From Oscillospiraceae bacterium (lineage in GTDB: Bacteria > Bacillota > Clostridia > Oscillospirales > Ruminococcaceae), in contig JAEDMB010000019.1 in the NCBI GenBank assembly GCA_016303235.1, positions 1 to 19,622 on the forward strand: a stretch of DNA of 19,622 nt. Reading direction: 5' to 3'. The number at the start of each line of letters is the position of its first letter. Within the stretch, counting starts at the first letter, position 1. Under the pieces are notes generated by a model. That model worked only from the letters and a program-made list of their open reading frames with translations, was not told where the DNA came from and did not search any database. The position numbers and the translations under genes are program-made. Below are positions 14,988 to 19,622 of this stretch, piece by piece.

Positions 14988-15875
14988 ATGAAAAAAAGAA
15001 AAAAATCACAGTGCGGGCGACGGGGTGAAAAAATTTTCAGCAATCTTTGTATAGCACCAAGCTTTTTGGGAGTAATGTTTTTCTTTTTTGTGCCTTTCTG
15101 CATAATAATTTATTATTCAGTTGTTAATAATCCTATTATGAGGGATTTTGTCGGGATTGACAATTTTATTCAGACAGTAAAAAATCCGGCATTTCAGACG
15201 GCTGTCAAAAATACAGTATCATTTTCGGCAGTAGCTGTACCGCTTGCGGTAATATTATCACTGGGGCTTGCATTACTGCTTGATTCAAAAATTGCGGGGA
15301 AAAGCATATTCAGAACATTTTTCCTATGTCCTTTAATGGTTCCCACTGCATCAGTAGTTCTTGTATGGCAGGTAATATTTCATAATTACGGAACAGTAAA
15401 CGAATTTCTTGCAAATTTCGGAATTGAGAGCATAGACTGGCTGAAATCGCCTTACAGTCATGTTGTAATAGTATTAATGTTTCTCTGGAAAAATCTTGGC
15501 TATAATATGATTCTTTTTATGTCGGGGCTTAGTGCAATTCCAAAGGATATTATTGAAGTTGCAGAGCTTGAGGGTGCAGGAAAATTCTATACGTTTATAC
15601 ATATAAAATTAAGATACCTTTCGCCCACTATATTTTTTGTGCTTATACTTTCGCTTATAAATTCATTCAAGATATTCAGGGAAGTATATTTGCTTACGGG
15701 AGATTATCCATACGGAAAAATGTACTTGTTACAGCATTTTATGAATAACACATTCAAATCGCTTGACTATCAGAAGCTTTCATCGGCAGCTATACTGCTT
15801 TCACTTGTTATGATTGTAATTATTGGTATTCTTTTTGCGGTGGAAAATCATTTCGGAAAGGACGTTGAAGAATGA
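14988..15875 (+). CDS. Sugar-type ABC permease, MalF/UgpA-like
   Basis: This 295-residue inner-membrane subunit belongs to the binding-protein-dependent importer family for sugars and related solutes. It has a basic N-terminus, a first helix at about 23-48, a periplasmic loop, then five more helices. The cytoplasmic EAA loop that contacts the ATPase is EVAELEGAGKFYTFIHIKL from Glu190, with the key Gly present. The length is normal for the shorter MalF class lacking the large P2 domain. ATG at 14988 follows AAAGGGGG (14971-14978). It overlaps the next permease by four bases (ATGA), so the two form a pair. Unusually, no solute-binding protein precedes it and no ATPase is visible in the operon; a shared MsmX-type ATPase elsewhere could serve. 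Confidence 0.92.
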   Translation: MKKRKKSQCGRRGEKIFSNLCIAPSFLGVMFFFFVPFCIIIYYSVVNNPIMRDFVGIDNFIQTVKNPAFQTAVKNTVSFSAVAVPLAVILSLGLALLLDSKIAGKSIFRTFFLCPLMVPTASVVLVWQVIFHNYGTVNEFLANFGIESIDWLKSPYSHVVIVLMFLWKNLGYNMILFMSGLSAIPKDIIEVAELEGAGKFYTFIHIKLRYLSPTIFFVLILSLINSFKIFREVYLLTGDYPYGKMYLLQHFMNNTFKSLDYQKLSSAAILLSLVMIVIIGILFAVENHFGKDVEE

Positions 15876-16768
15876 ATATCCGTAAAAAACGAAAAGATTT
15901 GCTTTTTAAGGTTCTTCTGACTGTCTTTGCGGGACTTGTTGCAATAGTATTTCTTATGCCGACTGTTCTGACGATTACAAATTCATTCATGACATCTTCT
16001 GAAATATCTGCGAACTATGGTGTTATGTTTGATAATATATCATCTGACAAGAAAACATATATATCCGATACGCTTAACCTTAAATTTATTCCTGATAAAG
16101 TATCATTTAGTCAGTATTTTGCAGTGCTTTTCAAAAGTCCGGAATATCTTCTTAAATTCTGGAATTCCGTGGTGCTTGTAGTGCCGATAACGTTTTTTCA
16201 GATTGCTGTTGCACTTTTTGCATCATACGGATTCGCAAGATATGACGGAAAAATCAAGCAGATTATATTTTTCTCGTATATAATATTAATGCTTATGCCG
16301 TATCAGGTAACACTTGTACCGAATTTCCTTGTAGCCGATAAGCTTGGTATTCTCAATACAAGGTGGGCAATAATACTTCCGGGGATTTTTTCACCTTTCA
16401 GCGTATTTTTATTAACTAAGGTAATGAAACGCATACCAACATCATATATAGAGGCAGCAAAGCTTGACGGTGCAAGCGAATGGCAGATTTTCCGTCATAT
16501 ATGCCTTCCGCTTTGCAAGAGTGCAATATTTTCAGTAACACTTCTTGTATTTATTGATTACTGGAATATGGTTGAACAGCCTCTGATACTTCTTGATGAT
16601 AAAGAAATGCACCCGCTTTCAGTATTCTTATCGGAAATAAATACGGGAGATGTCGGACTTGCATTTGCAGTAGCCGTTATATATATGATTCCGACACTTC
16701 TGATGTTCCTTTACGGAGAGGATTATCTCGTTGAGGGCATAACCTATTCGGGCGGAATAAAAGGCTGA
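15872..16768 (+). CDS. Sugar-type ABC permease, MalG/UgpE-like
   Basis: This is the second permease of the heterodimer, 298 residues. It has a first helix at about 13-36, a longer periplasmic loop (about 37-95), then five helices. The EAA loop is EAAKLDGASEWQIFRHICLP from Glu194, a near-perfect family motif. The C-terminus ends YLVEGITYSGGIKG, the '(V)-G-T-GA(V)KG' ending common to MalG-like permeases. ATG at 15872 overlaps the preceding stop, signalling translational coupling. The sugar cannot be predicted from permeases alone. The following gene, 25 bases on, encodes an exporter-type adaptor rather than a binding protein or glycosidase. Confidence 0.93.
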   Translation: MNIRKKRKDLLFKVLLTVFAGLVAIVFLMPTVLTITNSFMTSSEISANYGVMFDNISSDKKTYISDTLNLKFIPDKVSFSQYFAVLFKSPEYLLKFWNSVVLVVPITFFQIAVALFASYGFARYDGKIKQIIFFSYIILMLMPYQVTLVPNFLVADKLGILNTRWAIILPGIFSPFSVFLLTKVMKRIPTSYIEAAKLDGASEWQIFRHICLPLCKSAIFSVTLLVFIDYWNMVEQPLILLDDKEMHPLSVFLSEINTGDVGLAFAVAVIYMIPTLLMFLYGEDYLVEGITYSGGIKG

Positions 16769-16793
16769 TATTTCACAGAAAGGAAAGATAGAC

Positions 16794-18494
16794 ATGAACG
16801 AAAACAAAAAAATAATAGCTCCCGAAAAACGCAGGGATATTATAAAAAACATTCTTATAGTATTTCTTATAGTTCTGCTTATACTCACATTTTTTTCAAA
16901 TACTATTATGAATCATTCACTTCCGGAAATTGCATCGGAAAGCAGTATCTCCGGAAGCCTTACGGAAAAACTCAATGCAAGCGGTATTGTTGAATCGAAT
17001 CAGTCATATGAAGTAAAATCCAAGTCAAACAGTATCATAGATGAAATAAAAGTCAAAACAGGCAAGGAAGTCAAAAAAGGCGATGTTCTTTTTACTTTAA
17101 ACACTGAAGAAAATACAGAACTTAAAGAGGCTGAAACACTTCTTAAATCCCTTGAGCTTGAATATCAGAAAATGCTCCTTACACTTCCTAAAAACTATGC
17201 AACAGAAAATCAGACTATCAAAAATGCTCAGGAAGATTTAAATGCACTTATTGCAAAGCGTGATGAGGCTGTATCAAATCAGGCTGAAAACGAATCTAAA
17301 AAAAGCGAATACAATCAGGCAAAATCGGAACTTGCCGGAATATCCTCCGAATTTGCAGATATTCAGATATATATAACATCTCTTAATACTGATGATATTT
17401 ACTCAATCGGAAGTGAATATTCCGGAAATATCATAGGATATTATGAGGAATATATAAATGCACAGTCCGAACTTCAGAAAGCTGAATCGGAACTTCAGTC
17501 ATTTATGATGTCTCCTGATGTTTCCGAAGAAGTTATACAGTCACTTCAGGACAAAGTAAATGAGTGTTCTGAATATTTTGAACAGTGTCAGAGTGCATAC
17601 AAATCTGAAAAATCTGCTCTCCGCAATACTCTTAATGATAAATTATCTTATCTGAAAGGTGAATCTGACAGGCTTAACAGCATAATAAATAATTATGAGT
17701 CAAATCTTTCAGCAGATGATATTCTTACCGTTGATGCACTGAATGAACAGATTACCGCAAAACAGCGTGAGCTTGAAACGCTTGTCATAGCTCTTGAAGA
17801 TGCCAAGAAACAGGATAATCTTGAAAGTCAGTCAAATGATATTGATATAAAGGCTAAGCATGAGGAAATAGAGGCTCAGAAACTTGTTGTTGACAAGATT
17901 AAGAAAAAAGACAGCGAAAAGGAAATAAAAGCTGATTATTCCGGAATCGTAAGTCAGATAAATGTAAAAATAGGAGATACTGTTATTCCTGATGAAGCTG
18001 TTGCTGTTATAGATATATCCGAAGAAGGCTATACTATGACTGTAAGCGTTGAGGCTGAAAAAACCAAGAAAATTAAAGCAGGTATTTCTGTTGATGTTCT
18101 CAATGACTGGAGCAATTCAATTAATGCTGACCTTGTTGAAATTAAAAACGATACACAGAATAAAAAGAACAGAATCCTTAAATTCAAGGTCAGTGGTAAT
18201 GTCAATTCCGGCGATACATTGTCTGTATCAATTCCATGCAGTACAGGAAGATATGACACAATCATTCCGAAAAGTGCATTGAATGAGGATTCAAACGGAA
18301 AATTTGTGCTTATAGTCAAATCAAAAAGTTCACCTCTCGGAAACAGATATTTTGCGGAGCGTGTTGATGTTGAAGTGCTTGCCTCTGATGAAGTATCATG
18401 TGCAGTTCAGGGTTCTCTGAATATGGGGGATTATGTTATTACCACTTCAAGCAAGCCTGTAAATTCGGGTGACCAGGTAAAAATGAAGGATTAA
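16794..18494 (+). CDS. HlyD/MacA-like membrane-fusion adaptor
   Basis: This 566-residue protein has one membrane helix (about 18-38). An outside part follows with the classical split layout: first half-lipoyl domain with VKTGKEVKKGDVLFTL (87-102), a long Glu/Lys/Gln-rich coiled coil (about 105-375, interrupted near 190-225), and a second half-lipoyl domain from Ile378 (IKADYSGIVSQINVKIGD). Beta-barrel and membrane-proximal domains complete it, with GDYVITTSSKPVNSGDQVK at the end. Such adaptors normally work with MacB/YknZ-type or HlyB-type exporters. The coiled coil is longer than in Bacillus YknX-like adaptors. ATG at 16794 follows AAAGGAAAG. Only 11 bases separate it from the following gene. 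It sits directly behind two importer permeases, which is odd and is discussed as a finding. Confidence 0.85.
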   Translation: MNENKKIIAPEKRRDIIKNILIVFLIVLLILTFFSNTIMNHSLPEIASESSISGSLTEKLNASGIVESNQSYEVKSKSNSIIDEIKVKTGKEVKKGDVLFTLNTEENTELKEAETLLKSLELEYQKMLLTLPKNYATENQTIKNAQEDLNALIAKRDEAVSNQAENESKKSEYNQAKSELAGISSEFADIQIYITSLNTDDIYSIGSEYSGNIIGYYEEYINAQSELQKAESELQSFMMSPDVSEEVIQSLQDKVNECSEYFEQCQSAYKSEKSALRNTLNDKLSYLKGESDRLNSIINNYESNLSADDILTVDALNEQITAKQRELETLVIALEDAKKQDNLESQSNDIDIKAKHEEIEAQKLVVDKIKKKDSEKEIKADYSGIVSQINVKIGDTVIPDEAVAVIDISEEGYTMTVSVEAEKTKKIKAGISVDVLNDWSNSINADLVEIKNDTQNKKNRILKFKVSGNVNSGDTLSVSIPCSTGRYDTIIPKSALNEDSNGKFVLIVKSKSSPLGNRYFAERVDVEVLASDEVSCAVQGSLNMGDYVITTSSKPVNSGDQVKMKD

Positions 18495-18505
18495 GGTGAT
18501 TATTC

Positions 18506-19561
18506 ATGAAACTGAAATCACTGAAATCAAAGATAATTTTATCAGCAGTCAATATTATCTGTATAGCCGGAGCCTTGACATTCAGCATTATATCAGACAG
18601 TCAGATAAATTCGCTTACTTCCCAGAAAGGTGCTGAAAAGTGGCGGGGAAACAACAGCGATATGAATTATTCACAGGTAAGCTGTTTCTTTTCCGATGAT
18701 TCCGGCTTGAATACAAATAGTGTCAACGCTATACGCAATGCGGTTAAAAGTGCTTTGACAGGTGCATCTCTGAAAGAAGAAGAAAATAAAAGGCTGTGGA
18801 TTGATACCTATACTTCATCTCTCGGAAAAATGGAAGTATCCGGTACTAAAAGAGGTACGGCTAAAACGGAAATAACGGCAGTTACAAGCGATTTCTTTCT
18901 GATACATGATTTTAAGTTTGCTGACGGTTCATACTTCCGTGATGATGAACTTTCCGGAAACGGTATTGTTATTGACAGTATGCTTGCATGGCAGATTTTC
19001 GGCTCTGATGAAGTAAAAGGCATGACAGCAGAAATAAACGGATTTGATTTCTATGTTGCCGGAATCGTTGATATTCCCGAATCGGGGGCGGAAAAAAAGA
19101 CTTACGGAAAACTTCCGAGAGCATATATTCCATACAGTTCAGCGGAACTTCTTTCCGGAAATGGTGAAAATATTCCCGTTCAGTCATATGAAGCAGTTAT
19201 TCCTAATCCTGTAAAGGAATTTGCTTATAATACCGTCAGTGAATTTGTTGAAAATCAGTATGAAAACACTTCCGTTACTGTTGAAAATTCAGAACGCTTT
19301 TCGCTTTCAAATAATTTTAAACGCCTGAAACATCTCAGCAACTGCGTTATAATAACAAACTCCGTACAATATACATGGTGGGAAAATTCCGCAAGAGTTA
19401 CAGAAATAAAAGTTTCTCTTAATCTCTTTGCAGTTCTTGTTTTTCTTGTTATACCTTTTCTGACTCTGCTTTTATTCCTGATAAAACTTTTCAGATTTAT
19501 AAATTCAAAACAACCTTTTAAAAGACTTATCCAAAAAATAAAAAGCAAAATTCCATACTAA
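18506..19561 (+). CDS. MacB periplasmic-core-like protein with two helices
   Basis: The 351-residue product has a basic N-terminus and helix 1 (about 9-28), an outside domain of about 270 residues, and one long hydrophobic segment (about 305-331) before a basic tail. The centre reads VTSDFFLIHDFKFADGSYF, then GNGIVIDSMLAWQIFGSDEV and INGFDFYVAGIVDIPESG. This follows the MacB_PCD pattern (NYF--F----G--F, VID---A---FG, I-G--F-V-GV). The three-helix FtsX core that normally follows a PCD is absent, and the gene ends cleanly without a frameshift, so it is probably a genuine short form. ATG at 18506 follows AAGGTGA (18493-18499). Annotation pipelines would probably call it an ABC transporter permease, but with two helices it is unlikely to form a channel alone. 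Confidence 0.65.
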   Translation: MKLKSLKSKIILSAVNIICIAGALTFSIISDSQINSLTSQKGAEKWRGNNSDMNYSQVSCFFSDDSGLNTNSVNAIRNAVKSALTGASLKEEENKRLWIDTYTSSLGKMEVSGTKRGTAKTEITAVTSDFFLIHDFKFADGSYFRDDELSGNGIVIDSMLAWQIFGSDEVKGMTAEINGFDFYVAGIVDIPESGAEKKTYGKLPRAYIPYSSAELLSGNGENIPVQSYEAVIPNPVKEFAYNTVSEFVENQYENTSVTVENSERFSLSNNFKRLKHLSNCVIITNSVQYTWWENSARVTEIKVSLNLFAVLVFLVIPFLTLLLFLIKLFRFINSKQPFKRLIQKIKSKIPY

Positions 19562-19585
19562 ATAATTTTAAGGAGGATTTTATTT

Positions 19586-19622
19586 ATGAAAAATCAGAAA
19601 TTCACACAGTTCCTTAGCTGTG
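19586..19622 (+). CDS. Start of a further operon gene, cut by window end
   Basis: ATG at 19586 follows AAGGAGG (19570-19576) with nine bases spacing. Only 12 residues are visible (MKNQKFTQFLSC). The basic start is compatible with a signal peptide, and a solute-binding lipoprotein would fit the two sugar permeases, but nothing in the visible part proves it. Confidence 0.6.
   Translation, partial: MKNQKFTQFLSC

Overview
The window looks like chromosome from a low-GC Gram-positive of the class Clostridia, probably Oscillospiraceae/Ruminococcus-like. That is an inference from AT-rich sequence with very strong CAG (Gln) and CTT (Leu) codon preference, strong AGGAGG-type ribosome binding sites, frequent TTG starts, consensus sigma-A promoters, and families common in that group (DUF4230, DUF5711, YfhO, a zinc-finger ClpE-like ATPase). 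No rRNA, tRNA, CRISPR array or transposase was seen. One end is inside a gene and the other is 37 bases into a gene.

Region 1 (1-10987) is a tightly packed plus-strand housekeeping cluster: the tail of a DUF4230 protein, the vitamin-transporter energizing module ecfA1-ecfA2-ecfT, a large YfhO-family membrane protein, truA, a DUF5711 protein, a CvpA-like membrane protein and a ClpE-like AAA+ unfoldase. It ends at a strong intrinsic terminator. Gaps range from a 14-base overlap to 60 bases, so much of it may be co-transcribed. The order ecfA1-ecfA2-ecfT-truA is the classical Firmicute order, but here yfhO sits between ecfT and truA.

Region 2 (11014-13901) is a self-contained regulated exporter operon: a small Cro/C1-type regulator, a four-helix membrane protein, an ABC ATPase and an ABC-2/NatB-like permease, closed by a terminator. 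Its consensus promoter is covered by three copies of an operator-like element spaced exactly 23 bases apart.

Region 3 (13871-14714) is a divergent pair: an Xre-type regulator on the minus strand and a 107-residue protein on the plus strand. Two copies of a 17-base palindromic element lie between them, one at each promoter. The pair sits between terminator hairpins that share the core GGCGGAC. The small protein resembles the C-terminal helical part of DUF697-type proteins and uses codons unlike its neighbours.

Region 4 (14715-19622) is the least conventional part. A promoter with a structured leader drives two sugar-type (MalF/MalG-like) ABC permeases. A HlyD/MacA-like membrane-fusion adaptor follows, then a protein with a MacB-type periplasmic core domain held by only two membrane helices, then the start of a further gene. 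No ATPase and no recognised solute-binding protein is visible. This mixture of importer permeases with exporter-type adaptor parts is the best candidate here for an undescribed system.
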